The translations under genes and the position numbers were made by a program. The notes beneath the pieces are model-generated. The model was given only the letters and a program-made list of their open reading frames with translations, did no database searches and was not told the origin of the DNA. This document shows positions 33,742 to 42,092 of a DNA stretch of 64,000 nt, piece after piece; position 1 is the stretch's first letter, and every line of letters starts with the position of its first letter. The stretch spans positions 62,001-126,000 of the forward strand of contig JAIQEU010000016.1 in NCBI GenBank assembly GCA_020073665.1. Direction: 5' to 3'. The DNA comes from Terriglobia bacterium (GTDB taxonomy: Bacteria > Acidobacteriota > Terriglobia > Terriglobales > Acidobacteriaceae).

Positions 33742-34959
33742 ATGGAAACCGCCGTACACCTGCTGGCCGACGAGGGGCGCGGGCTGTGGACACACCCAGG
33801 TGCCTCCCCCGATTTGGACTCCCATCCGGACCCGAGTTTCACTTTCCATGCGCCGCGGGTGCTGATTGCGGACGACCAGGAGACCGTGTGCGAGGCCCTG
33901 CGCCTGTTGCTGAAGGGCGAGGGCTACGAGACCGAACTGGTCAGCGGGCCGGCATCGCTGTTGGACAGCCTGGCACGCCGCGAGTTTGATCTGGTGCTGC
34001 TGGACCTCAACTATACCCGCGACACCACGTCGGGACGGGAAGGTCTCGACTTGCTGACGCGCATCCGCGCCATGGACCAGCACCTGCCGGTGGTAGTAAT
34101 GACAGCGTGGAGCAACGTGGACCTGGCGGTTGAGGCCATGCGCCGCGGGGCTTGCGACTTTGTGCAGAAGCCCTGGGACAACCAGCAGGTGCTGGCCAGT
34201 GTTCGCCACCAGGTGGAGCGGTCCCGCACCCAACGGCGGCAGCGTTCGTACTTGAGCGCGGAACTGAACGATGCGATCGAAACCCAGCGCCGCTTCCTGC
34301 CTGAGCAACTCCCGCAACCGCTGGGGTGCGACATCGCCGTCGCCTACCTGCCTGCGCGCTTTGTGGGTGGAGATTATTTTGACGTAATAGAAACGGACCA
34401 GCACACGGCCATCTGCGTTGCCGATGTGGCGGGCAAGGGCTTGCCGGCGGCGTTGCTGATGGCCAATTTGCAGGCCACACTGAAGCCGCAGATGCAGTGT
34501 GCCAGCAACCCGGCCGAGATCTGCCGCGACTTGAACCTCCATGTCCGCCGCTCGGGAAAATTCATTTCGCTGTTTCACGCGTTGCTCGATGCCGATGCCC
34601 GGCGACTGGTGTACAGCAATGCCGGACACCTGCCGCCATTGCTGGTGCGCGCCGATGGTTCTTGTGAGCGGTTGCTGAGCGAGGGCGCCGTCCTGGGCGC
34701 CTTCGAGAACTGGGATTACCGGGAGAAGGAAGTGGCACTCGAGCCAGGAAGCCGGTTGGTGCTCTACACCGACGGGATCGTTGAGGCCAACAATGCCAGC
34801 GGCAAGGATTTTGGGGAAGAGCGACTGCGAGACCTGGCCGTCGCTAACCGTCAGCAGACGGCGGAAGAACTCAAGCAAACTATTCTGGCAGCGGTGATGG
34901 ACCACTGCGGAGCCCAGCTGCAGGATGATGTCACCCTGCTGGTGATTGCGGTGAAGTAG
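33742..34959 (+). CDS. Response regulator with PP2C/SpoIIE phosphatase output
   Basis: 405 residues. The receiver domain (about 38-160) has the complete set: acidic pair D44/D45, phosphoacceptor D88 (LVLLDLNY) and Lys143 (VQKPWD). A short coiled linker is followed by a SpoIIE/RsbU-type PP2C phosphatase (about 195-405) with FVGGDYFDV, VADVAGKGLPAAL, LVLYTDGIVEA and LQDDVTLLVI. Such proteins dephosphorylate anti-sigma-factor antagonists in partner-switching pathways. No sigma-regulator genes are adjacent. Phosphorylation by an unlinked kinase is expected. Confidence 0.9.
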   Translation: METAVHLLADEGRGLWTHPGASPDLDSHPDPSFTFHAPRVLIADDQETVCEALRLLLKGEGYETELVSGPASLLDSLARREFDLVLLDLNYTRDTTSGREGLDLLTRIRAMDQHLPVVVMTAWSNVDLAVEAMRRGACDFVQKPWDNQQVLASVRHQVERSRTQRRQRSYLSAELNDAIETQRRFLPEQLPQPLGCDIAVAYLPARFVGGDYFDVIETDQHTAICVADVAGKGLPAALLMANLQATLKPQMQCASNPAEICRDLNLHVRRSGKFISLFHALLDADARRLVYSNAGHLPPLLVRADGSCERLLSEGAVLGAFENWDYREKEVALEPGSRLVLYTDGIVEANNASGKDFGEERLRDLAVANRQQTAEELKQTILAAVMDHCGAQLQDDVTLLVIAVK

Positions 34960-35012
34960 AACCGGCGTAGAGCCGGCTGGCCAGCGACCGCAAGAGCGTT
35001 TGCCCGCAACGA

Positions 35013-37073
35013 CTAGCGGGTTGGGCCAGCGAACAGCACCCGCTCCTCACGCTCGTGCCGCTCTTTCTTGAACCCCATCAACTCTACCGCTTTGTGGGCG
35101 ATGTGCTCGGCGCTGACTTCAAACTCCTTGATCAGTTCCCAGGGTGCGCCAGAGTCGCCAAAACGGTCCTTGACGCCGATAGCGCCCGTGATCACGGGCA
35201 CGCCGTAGATCTGGGGAGCTTCGGTAATGACGCTGCTTACCCGCCAGGCCAAGCCGCCGATCTGGTGCTCTTCCGCGGTCACAACTACGCCGGTGTCCCG
35301 GGCTGCCCGCACGATGGCCGCCTCGTCAATGGGCTTGAGCGTGTGCAAGTTCACGATGCGGGTTTCGTATCCGAAATCTTTTTTCAGGATCCAGGCGGCG
35401 CGCATGGCTTCCGGCACCATCGGACCGCAGGCAATGATGGTCAAGTCCTCGTGCTCGTTCTGGTACTCCGCCGCCAGTTTGGTTTCGAAGGCGTCAATGA
35501 AATTCGGCGCTTCCTGGCGGAACCGGGTGACATTGGCTTTTCCAAAAACAAATGGCGTCTTGTCGTCGGTAACGATTGGAGTGGCCTCACGGGCGAAGCG
35601 GATGTACTTCGGCCCATCGTGCCGGAGCAACAGGTAAGTCGTAGCCTTGCGCGTCTCTACTGAGTCACAGGGCACGACCACTGACATGTTGGGCAGGCCA
35701 CACATGGCGAAAAGGTCTTCCAGCGCTTGGTGGGTGGCGCCGTCGGGGCCGACCGAGACGCCGCCGTGAGCGCCGGCAATCATCACATTGAAGTTGCCAT
35801 AGCAGACCGAAGTGCGAATCTGGTCGAGATTGCGCGCTGCCGCGAAGGTGGCATAGGTGCCCAGCACCGGGAGCTTGCCTTCTTTGGCCAGGCCCGCGGC
35901 GGCCGAGGTCGCCGACTGCTCAGCGATACCCATGCTGATCCAGCGGTTCTTGCGTTCGGGATTCTTGGCGTAAAACTCGCTGATGGTGATGGACCCGGAG
36001 ATATCCAGTCCAAGGCACACCACGCGTTCGTCGCTACCATTTTCTGCCAGCGACTGGCCGAAGCCCATGCGCGTGGGCTTCATCTGCACTTTCATGTTCT
36101 CGGGGGTGTTCCACCAGAAGTTGCGGCTGAACTTGGGCATCTTGGCGTCAAGCCGCTTGTCCACCTCAGCCTGGTAGAACTTGGCGGTGTCGAGCAGGCG
36201 CTGGTAAGGAATCTTCTCCAGCAGCCCGAGTTCGGTGAGGGCTTTGACCAACTCTTCCTGGTTGGGCGAGCGGCCATGCCAGCCGGCCAGGTCTTCCATG
36301 AAACTTACACCCTTGCCCTTAATCGTCTCGGCCATGATAACCATGGGCTTCCCGGTGGACGCCTTGGCTTTTTCCAGCGCTTCCACCACTTGCTTCATAT
36401 CGTGGCCGTCAATGCGGACAACTTCCCAGCCGAAGCTGCGGTACTTGTCATCCAGGGGATCGATGTTCATGACGTCGGAAACCTTGCCGTCAATCTGCAG
36501 CCGGTTGCAGTCCACAATGCCGACCAGGTTGTCGAGCTTGTGGTGCGCGGCTTCCATCACCGCTTCCCAGATCTGGCCTTCCTGCTGTTCGCCGTCGCCC
36601 ATGATGCAAAACGTCTTGTAGTTCTTGCCATTGAGCTTGCCGGCCAGCGCGATACCCACGGCTATACTCAGGCCCTGCCCCAGCGATCCAGTGGAAACTT
36701 CGACGCCGGGCAGCTTCAGCCAATGCGGATGTCCCTGGTAAGGCGTCCACAGCTTGCGGAGGAGTGCCACTTCGTCCAGCGGACAAAAACCGGCGAAGGC
36801 GAGCCCGAGATACAGGCTGGGCGCTTTGTGGCCGGTGGACCACACGATACGGTCGCGATCTTCCCAGGAGGGACGCTGCGGATCATGATCGGCGACCCGC
36901 AAATACAGGGCGGCGGTGATGTCCATGATGGACAGCGTGCCCCCGGCATGCCCGGAACCGGCTGCGCACAAGGCTACCAAGTCGTAGCCACGCATCTGGT
37001 TAGCGGCAATCTTCAAATCGTCGATGGAATACTCGCGAGTCGTGGTTCCGGTGCTGGAATTCTTGATGGCCAT
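35013..37073 (-). CDS. tkt: Transketolase
   Basis: 686 residues from MAIKNSSTG at 37073. Thiamine diphosphate motif GDGEQQEGQIWEAVM, His-rich substrate region STGHKAPSLYLG and GSLGQGLSIAVG. Pyrimidine-binding half with GIAEQSATSAAAGLA, and C-terminal domain from about 560. It is a single chain, whereas some archaea and bacteria split this enzyme. Works in the pentose phosphate pathway, linking to the glycolytic genes at 50-54 kb. A longer frame to 37130 adds atypical residues. Confidence 0.92.
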   Translation of the reverse strand: MAIKNSSTGTTTREYSIDDLKIAANQMRGYDLVALCAAGSGHAGGTLSIMDITAALYLRVADHDPQRPSWEDRDRIVWSTGHKAPSLYLGLAFAGFCPLDEVALLRKLWTPYQGHPHWLKLPGVEVSTGSLGQGLSIAVGIALAGKLNGKNYKTFCIMGDGEQQEGQIWEAVMEAAHHKLDNLVGIVDCNRLQIDGKVSDVMNIDPLDDKYRSFGWEVVRIDGHDMKQVVEALEKAKASTGKPMVIMAETIKGKGVSFMEDLAGWHGRSPNQEELVKALTELGLLEKIPYQRLLDTAKFYQAEVDKRLDAKMPKFSRNFWWNTPENMKVQMKPTRMGFGQSLAENGSDERVVCLGLDISGSITISEFYAKNPERKNRWISMGIAEQSATSAAAGLAKEGKLPVLGTYATFAAARNLDQIRTSVCYGNFNVMIAGAHGGVSVGPDGATHQALEDLFAMCGLPNMSVVVPCDSVETRKATTYLLLRHDGPKYIRFAREATPIVTDDKTPFVFGKANVTRFRQEAPNFIDAFETKLAAEYQNEHEDLTIIACGPMVPEAMRAAWILKKDFGYETRIVNLHTLKPIDEAAIVRAARDTGVVVTAEEHQIGGLAWRVSSVITEAPQIYGVPVITGAIGVKDRFGDSGAPWELIKEFEVSAEHIAHKAVELMGFKKERHEREERVLFAGPTR

Positions 37074-37201
37074 GTCTTTAAGTCCTTCGGCGCCAGGCAC
37101 AAGGCTGCAGGCGCGCAAAATGGTCCGCAAACCGAGGCTATCCGGGAATGTCCGGTGGGGCAGTGAGGGTAATCACAAGAGGGGGTGATGCATGAACAAG
37201 G

Positions 37202-37226
37202 GTAGCGCCGGCGGCCCGCCGGCAAT
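37202..37226. repeat. GCCGGC palindromic repeat, forward copy
   Basis: GTAGCGCCGGCGGCCCGCCG and the following bases form a GCCGGCGG/CCGCCGGC hairpin. The inverted copy is at 37838-37862, and the two flank the PNPOx gene. Confidence 0.6.
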
Positions 37227-37252
37227 CCGTGCATTCACCAAGGGCAAGCGGA

Positions 37253-37753
37253 TTAGAACTGCCAGCGAGTAGCGCTCCCTTGGAATCGCTTCTCGTAGAG
37301 TCCGAACGCCACCTGCGAGCGAACCACATAGATGGGCTCAGCGAAGTTCTGCATGTCCCATTTGTATTTCTTCTCGTACGCCCGGCCGAACCACTTGAGG
37401 GTCGCGGGGTCATCGGTAAGGCTCGCCTTACCCTCGAGGATGACTGCCTCGGCAGCATAGTCTGTAGCAACCACGCAGTGCGGGTTCTTGGCGAGATTTC
37501 GCGCCTTGCGCGACTTTGCTCCGGTGCTGAAATAGAAAGCGCCTTTGTCCCAGAGTCCCCACACCACCATGGTGTGTGGCGAGCCGTCGGGCTTAGTGGT
37601 GGAGATCCAGTAGTTGTGCGACTTCTTCAAACGCTGCTCGGCCCAGCTCCAGGGGAGCAGGCCTTTCCTGGTCTCAGGGATGCCGTAGCCGGGCATGTGG
37701 GGACGAGTGGCGGTGGGCTTCACGCTGGTAGTTTTCTTGGCTATTGCGGGCAT
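37253..37753 (-). CDS. Pyridoxamine 5'-phosphate oxidase-like flavoprotein
   Basis: 166-residue split-barrel protein of the PNPOx superfamily. It has the FMN-binding type strand NYWISTTKPDGSPHTMVVWG, cited as ISTTKPDGSPHTMVVWG, then GAFYFSTGAKSRKARNLAKN, which are typical of F420/FMN-dependent small reductases. Not a true PdxH: the PLP-site motifs are missing. Substrate unknown. Flanked by inverted GC-rich repeats. Confidence 0.8.
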   Translation of the reverse strand: MPAIAKKTTSVKPTATRPHMPGYGIPETRKGLLPWSWAEQRLKKSHNYWISTTKPDGSPHTMVVWGLWDKGAFYFSTGAKSRKARNLAKNPHCVVATDYAAEAVILEGKASLTDDPATLKWFGRAYEKKYKWDMQNFAEPIYVVRSQVAFGLYEKRFQGSATRWQF

Positions 37754-37814
37754 GACGGGAGCAGATTACACCAGGCGGGACGGCGGCATGCTTGCTTTGT
37801 TTGCCTTGCAGAAA

Positions 37815-37862
37815 GCGGGGGCGAGGACGCCCCCGCGACAGCCGGCGGGACGCCGGCGCTAC
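37815..37862. repeat. GC-rich double hairpin with inverted GCCGGC repeat
   Basis: GCGGGGGCG-AGGA-CGCCCCCGC (37815-37836) is followed by the reverse complement of the 37202 element (37838-37862). The last bases supply the TAG stop of the aminotransferase gene (37859-37861). Confidence 0.6.
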
Positions 37863-39067
37863 AAATTCTTCTTCGTCCAGTCGTCGATCCGCTCCAGCGC
37901 CTTATTCAGGTTCTCCAGCGAATTGGCTACGCTGAAGCGCAGGTAGCCTTCGCCGTATTCGCCAAACGAAGTTCCGGACAAGCCCGCGATGCCCGCATCT
38001 TCCAGCAACGCATCGGCCAGCTTCTTCGACTTCCAGCCTGTTCCGGTGATGTTGGGAAACACGTAGAACGCGCCTTTGGGCATGCGGCAGGAGAAGCCCT
38101 TGATCTTGTTCAGTCCGGCTACGAAGGCATCGCGACGGCGCTGGAATTCGTTGCGCATGCGGTCCACCGAAGTCTGGTCGCCGCGGACGGCCTCGATCCC
38201 GGCTACCTGGGTAAAGCTGGCGGTGCAGGAATTCGAGTTGGTCATCAGGCGGGTGATGTGGGGCGCGAGGTCGGCCCGCATCACACCGTAGCCCATGCGC
38301 CAGCCGGTCATGGCATAGGTCTTGGAGAAGCCGTCGAGCAGGATGGTGCGGTCCTGGAAGCCGGGCAGTGACATGATGGAATGGTGCTGGCCACCGTCGA
38401 AAATCAGGCGGCTGTAGATTTCGTCGGACAGCACCATGATGTTGCGGTCGCCGATCACGTCGGCAATGTCGCGGATGTCCTGCTGGGTAAGCACGCCGCC
38501 GGTGGGGTTCTGCGGCGAGTTAATGATGATCAGCCGGGTGCGGTCGGTGATCAGCGAAGCCAGTTCGTTCACGTCGAAGCCGAAATCCTTCTCTTCGCGC
38601 AGCCGGATGGGCACGGCCTTGGCCCCAACGTAGCGAATCATCGACTCATAGATCGGGAAGCCGGGATTGGGATAAATGACCTCATCCTCAATGTCAGCTA
38701 ACGCCAAAATGCTGAAGAAAATAATGGGCTTGCCGCCGGGGACGACGACCACCTCGTCGCTCGTGACCTTGATCCCGCGGGAGCGGCTGACTTCTTCGGC
38801 GATGGCCTGGCGCAGTTCCGGCAAACCGGCGGACGGCCCGTAGTGGGTCCAGCCCTTTTTCAGGGCCTGAACGCCAGCTTCCACAATGTTGCCGGGAGTG
38901 TCGAAGTCGGGCTCGCCAATTTCCAGATGAATAATCTGTTTGCCCTGGCGCTCCAGGGCGCGTGCCTTGTTCAGGACCTCAAAGGCAGTTTCAGTGCCGA
39001 GACGCGACATGCGCTCGGCTAAGCGAAGTTCATACTGCGTAACTGGTTCCATAGCGAAGGTCGTCAT
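37859..39067 (-). CDS. Class I/II aminotransferase
   Basis: 402-residue PLP enzyme of the aspartate-aminotransferase (AspB) group. Substrate-loop HLEIGEPDFDTP, GGKPIIFFSILAL, IINSPQNPTGG, DEIYS and the PLP-binding Lys in DGFSKTYAMTGWRMGY are all present, with the C-terminal Arg in YLRFSVANS. Likely amino acceptor pyruvate or oxoglutarate. The exact amino acid is uncertain. The C-terminus abuts an intergenic hairpin. Confidence 0.9.
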   Translation of the reverse strand: MTTFAMEPVTQYELRLAERMSRLGTETAFEVLNKARALERQGKQIIHLEIGEPDFDTPGNIVEAGVQALKKGWTHYGPSAGLPELRQAIAEEVSRSRGIKVTSDEVVVVPGGKPIIFFSILALADIEDEVIYPNPGFPIYESMIRYVGAKAVPIRLREEKDFGFDVNELASLITDRTRLIIINSPQNPTGGVLTQQDIRDIADVIGDRNIMVLSDEIYSRLIFDGGQHHSIMSLPGFQDRTILLDGFSKTYAMTGWRMGYGVMRADLAPHITRLMTNSNSCTASFTQVAGIEAVRGDQTSVDRMRNEFQRRRDAFVAGLNKIKGFSCRMPKGAFYVFPNITGTGWKSKKLADALLEDAGIAGLSGTSFGEYGEGYLRFSVANSLENLNKALERIDDWTKKNL

Positions 39068-39168
39068 TATATACCTCGAGGCGGCTGGCTTGGCCTGCAG
39101 CAGTCATTGTTTCGCGGGGGCGTCGATGTGTCAGGGATGCAGGTCACGTGAGGGTGTGACGTGGCGGC

Positions 39169-40149
39169 CTATTTCTGGTTTACCCACTCCCAGCCGAAGC
39201 GGCCTTTGATGCACAGGTGCCCGTGGGTGACTTGCTGGTCGAGCGGCGAAGTTACCTTGACGATCTTCTCGTCCTGCACTTGCAGGGTAAGAGTGCAGCC
39301 TACGCCGCAGTACGGGCAGATAGTGTCGGTCTTCGTTTGCTTGGATTCATCCCAGGTGCCGGCCTGGCGCATTTCGTATTCGCTGCGGAACATCAGCGCG
39401 CCGGTGGGACAAACGCCGATGCAGTTGCCGCAGTACACGCATGCCGAATCGGTCAACGGAACGTTGTATTCGGTGGAGATGCGTGCGTCGAAGCCGCGTC
39501 CGGCAACCGCGATGGCGAAGGTGTTCTGGGCGTCGGTGCCGCAGGCTTCCACGCACTTGTAGCAGAGGATGCACTTGCCGTAGTCGCGGACGTAGAGGTC
39601 GTTGTCGATCTTGACCGACTGGGCGACGGCCGCAGCATGGCTCGGCTCCGGAGCGTGATGATGGCCGGGATGCGAAGCATCTCGCTCGCCGGTTGGCGCC
39701 GGCGGCGCGGGTGTCCCGAACCGCTCCGGCTTGGCGTCGTAGCGGCGCATGTATTCCTGGAACTGAGGCGCGGTGGAGACGTCCACCGACGATGCCAGCA
39801 ACTCCAGCACCAGGCGTCGACTCAGGCGCACCCGCTCGGAGTCCGTCTTTACTACCATGCCGGGCTCGACGGTGCGCGAGCACGCCGGAACCAGGGTGCG
39901 TGAACCCACGACCTCGACCACACAAATGCGGCATACGTTGACCGGGGTGAGATTTTCGAGGAAGCAAAGCGTGGGGGTGTCGATGCCAACGCTGCGCGCG
40001 GCCTGGAGCAACGTCGAACCCTCAGGGACAGCAACAACCTTACCGTCGATCGTGATCTCAACCGTGCGCGCCGGACGCGGCGGCGGCAATATGGGCAGCG
40101 GGCCGCGTGGGACCGGCGTCGTCAGGTCGGGGGCGTTTTGCGTGCTCAT
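39169..40149 (-). CDS. Formate dehydrogenase iron-sulfur subunit carrying the detached Mo-enzyme [4Fe-4S] domain
   Basis: 326 residues. Ferredoxin-type 2Fe-2S ligands are C62, C73, C76, C90. Two 4Fe-4S clusters are bound by C193/196/199/203 and C237/240/243/247. The last about 50 residues (C278, C281, C285, C313; CPYCGVGC..CIKGRFGWEWVN) are the Molybdop_Fe4S4 domain that normally begins FdhF/FdsA catalytic chains. The chain stops exactly where the catalytic domain should start. The usual His-Cys3 cluster motif after the 2Fe-2S domain is missing, replaced by a His-rich linker (159-171). ATGA overlap with the diaphorase subunit gene. Confidence 0.9.
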   Translation of the reverse strand: MSTQNAPDLTTPVPRGPLPILPPPRPARTVEITIDGKVVAVPEGSTLLQAARSVGIDTPTLCFLENLTPVNVCRICVVEVVGSRTLVPACSRTVEPGMVVKTDSERVRLSRRLVLELLASSVDVSTAPQFQEYMRRYDAKPERFGTPAPPAPTGERDASHPGHHHAPEPSHAAAVAQSVKIDNDLYVRDYGKCILCYKCVEACGTDAQNTFAIAVAGRGFDARISTEYNVPLTDSACVYCGNCIGVCPTGALMFRSEYEMRQAGTWDESKQTKTDTICPYCGVGCTLTLQVQDEKIVKVTSPLDQQVTHGHLCIKGRFGWEWVNQK

Positions 40150-41936
40150 GGCTTGCCCCCGAACACCGGGAACCGGGCCAGTGCTGATTCAATCGCGCTG
40201 GAGGCAGTCTGGCCCAGGCCGCAGATGGAGGCATCGCGCATCGCCTGCCCAACCTCCTTGAGCAGTACGACTTCGCCGCCGGGCGAAGACAACGGCTTGC
40301 CGCAATGCAAGCGGTGCAGGATCTCTTCCTGGCGCACGGTGCCGACGCGGCAGGGAACACACTGGCCGCAGGACTCGTCGCGGAAAAACGAAGCGATACG
40401 CAGCAGGATTCCTCGCAGATCAACGGCGTCGTCGAAGGGCATCACCACCGCCGATCCCAAGGTTGCGCCGGCGGCGCGGGTACCCTCAAAGGTCATGGGA
40501 ATATCGAGATCGTTCGGTCCCACGAAGGCTCCCGCGGCCCCGCCAATCAGAACGGCTTGCAGCTTTCCGCTGCCCGCGATCCCTCCCGCCATATCGAGCA
40601 ACTGGCGCAGGGTGACTCCGAAGGGCGCTTCGTAGACTCCCGGCCGGGCTACGTGTCCGGAGAGGCAGAACAGCTTGGTTCCGGTCGAGCCAGCCGTGCC
40701 GATCGCGGCGAACGCTTCTCCGCCCTCGAGCACGATGTGCGGAACGTTAATCAGTGTCTCGACATTGTTGATGACCGTGGGACGTCCGAAGAGTCCGACT
40801 TGGGTGGGGAAAGGCGGCTTGTTGCGGGGCTCGCCGCGATTGCCTTCGATGGAGTTCAGCAGCGCGGTCTCCTCGCCGCAGATGTAGGCTCCGGCGCCGA
40901 TGCGGATTTCGATATCGAAGCGCACACCGTCACCCAGAATGTTGTCACCCAGGAAGCCGCGCGACCGGCACTCGCGAATGGCGTGTTCCATGCGGCGAGC
41001 GGACAGTGGGTATTCGCCGCGGATGTAGAGGTATCCCTGCTCGCATCCGGTGGCGTAGCCGGCAATGATCATGGACTCGACCAGGGCGTAAGGGTCGCCT
41101 TCAAGGATCACACGATCTTTGGTGGTGCCGGGTTCGGATTCATCGGCGTTGCACACCAGGTAGCGCGGCAGGGAAGTGAGGCGCACCGCGTTCCATTTCT
41201 GACCCGCGGGGAACGCAGCTCCGCCGCGGCCTACCAGCTTTGAGGCCATGACTTCACGGATGACTTCCCCCGGCCCCATGGCAATGGCGCGACGCAAGGC
41301 CTGGAAGCCGCCGGTGGCGCGGTAATCGTCGAGGCTTTCGGGATTGACCTGTCCCACCCGGCGCAGCAATTTCAGTCCAGGCTGGCCTTTCTGTGGAACC
41401 GAGGAGCTCAGGATCGGCTGCGGAATCTGGCGGCCCCGCATGGCGGTCTCGACATCAATCGCCTTAGGGGATGCGAGAAGCTGGTCGTTGGGCTTCTCAC
41501 CGGCGGTGCGAACCAGAACGGCTGGAGCGTATTCACACAGGCCGAGACACGGGCTGCGGTACCAGGTGGCCTTGCCGTCGGCGCTGGAGCCTTCAGGCCC
41601 ATGCAGTTTCTCCATCGCGGCACAGAGCTGGTCAGCGCCTTTCACCTTGCAGGCAATGTCATCGCAAATATGAGCCACGGCGGGCGGCTGTTTGCGGGTG
41701 GAGAGAAGTCCGTAGAAGTCAGCGACACCGAAGGCCTCGGCGGGCGGGACGGCGAGCACGCGGCTGGCATAGTTCAACGCGCCCGGGCTGATCCAGCCGA
41801 TGCGATTCTGGATGGCATGAAGAACCGGCAAGAGATAGGTGCGCTTAGAGCCGTCGGCGCGGATGAGTGTTGCCACTCCGTCGACCGCCGCTTGCTCTTC
41901 TGCGGTTGGTTCGTCTGCGGTGAAGTGCAGGTCCAT
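40146..41936 (-). CDS. Formate dehydrogenase NADH-binding diaphorase subunit (NuoE-NuoF fusion)
   Basis: 596 residues. Residues 1-150 are a NuoE-like thioredoxin-fold 2Fe-2S domain (C91, C96, C130, C134). From about 180 it is NuoF-like: FMN site GRGGAAFPAGQKW (236-248), NADH site GAGAYICGEETALLNSIEGN (about 347-366), and a 4Fe-4S cluster with C523, C526, C529 (ESCGQCVPC) and C572 (SICGLGQ). It passes electrons between the Fe-S subunit and NAD. Middle gene of the operon: 156 bases after the catalytic gene, overlapping the Fe-S subunit gene by four bases. Confidence 0.93.
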   Translation of the reverse strand: MDLHFTADEPTAEEQAAVDGVATLIRADGSKRTYLLPVLHAIQNRIGWISPGALNYASRVLAVPPAEAFGVADFYGLLSTRKQPPAVAHICDDIACKVKGADQLCAAMEKLHGPEGSSADGKATWYRSPCLGLCEYAPAVLVRTAGEKPNDQLLASPKAIDVETAMRGRQIPQPILSSSVPQKGQPGLKLLRRVGQVNPESLDDYRATGGFQALRRAIAMGPGEVIREVMASKLVGRGGAAFPAGQKWNAVRLTSLPRYLVCNADESEPGTTKDRVILEGDPYALVESMIIAGYATGCEQGYLYIRGEYPLSARRMEHAIRECRSRGFLGDNILGDGVRFDIEIRIGAGAYICGEETALLNSIEGNRGEPRNKPPFPTQVGLFGRPTVINNVETLINVPHIVLEGGEAFAAIGTAGSTGTKLFCLSGHVARPGVYEAPFGVTLRQLLDMAGGIAGSGKLQAVLIGGAAGAFVGPNDLDIPMTFEGTRAAGATLGSAVVMPFDDAVDLRGILLRIASFFRDESCGQCVPCRVGTVRQEEILHRLHCGKPLSSPGGEVVLLKEVGQAMRDASICGLGQTASSAIESALARFPVFGGKP

Positions 41937-42002
41937 GTTGTTTGGAACTCTGGCGTATCGGTGACTGTTCGGTTCGATACCGGGAAGGTCCCCCGACTTA
42001 CG

Positions 42003-42036
42003 CGCAGCTGTTCAGCACGACTAAAGTCGCGCCCTT
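42003..42036. repeat. GCACGACTAAAGTCGC hairpin repeat
   Basis: GCACGACTAAAGTCGCGC (42013-42030) forms a 7-bp stem with one mismatch around TAAA. It lies in the 156-base gap between the formate dehydrogenase catalytic and diaphorase genes. No other gene or promoter is evident in that gap. Confidence 0.5.
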
Positions 42037-42092
42037 CCCAATTAATGCCCCGGAATTAGTGCGCGGGGCCCGAATGCTCAGCGGTCGCGACG

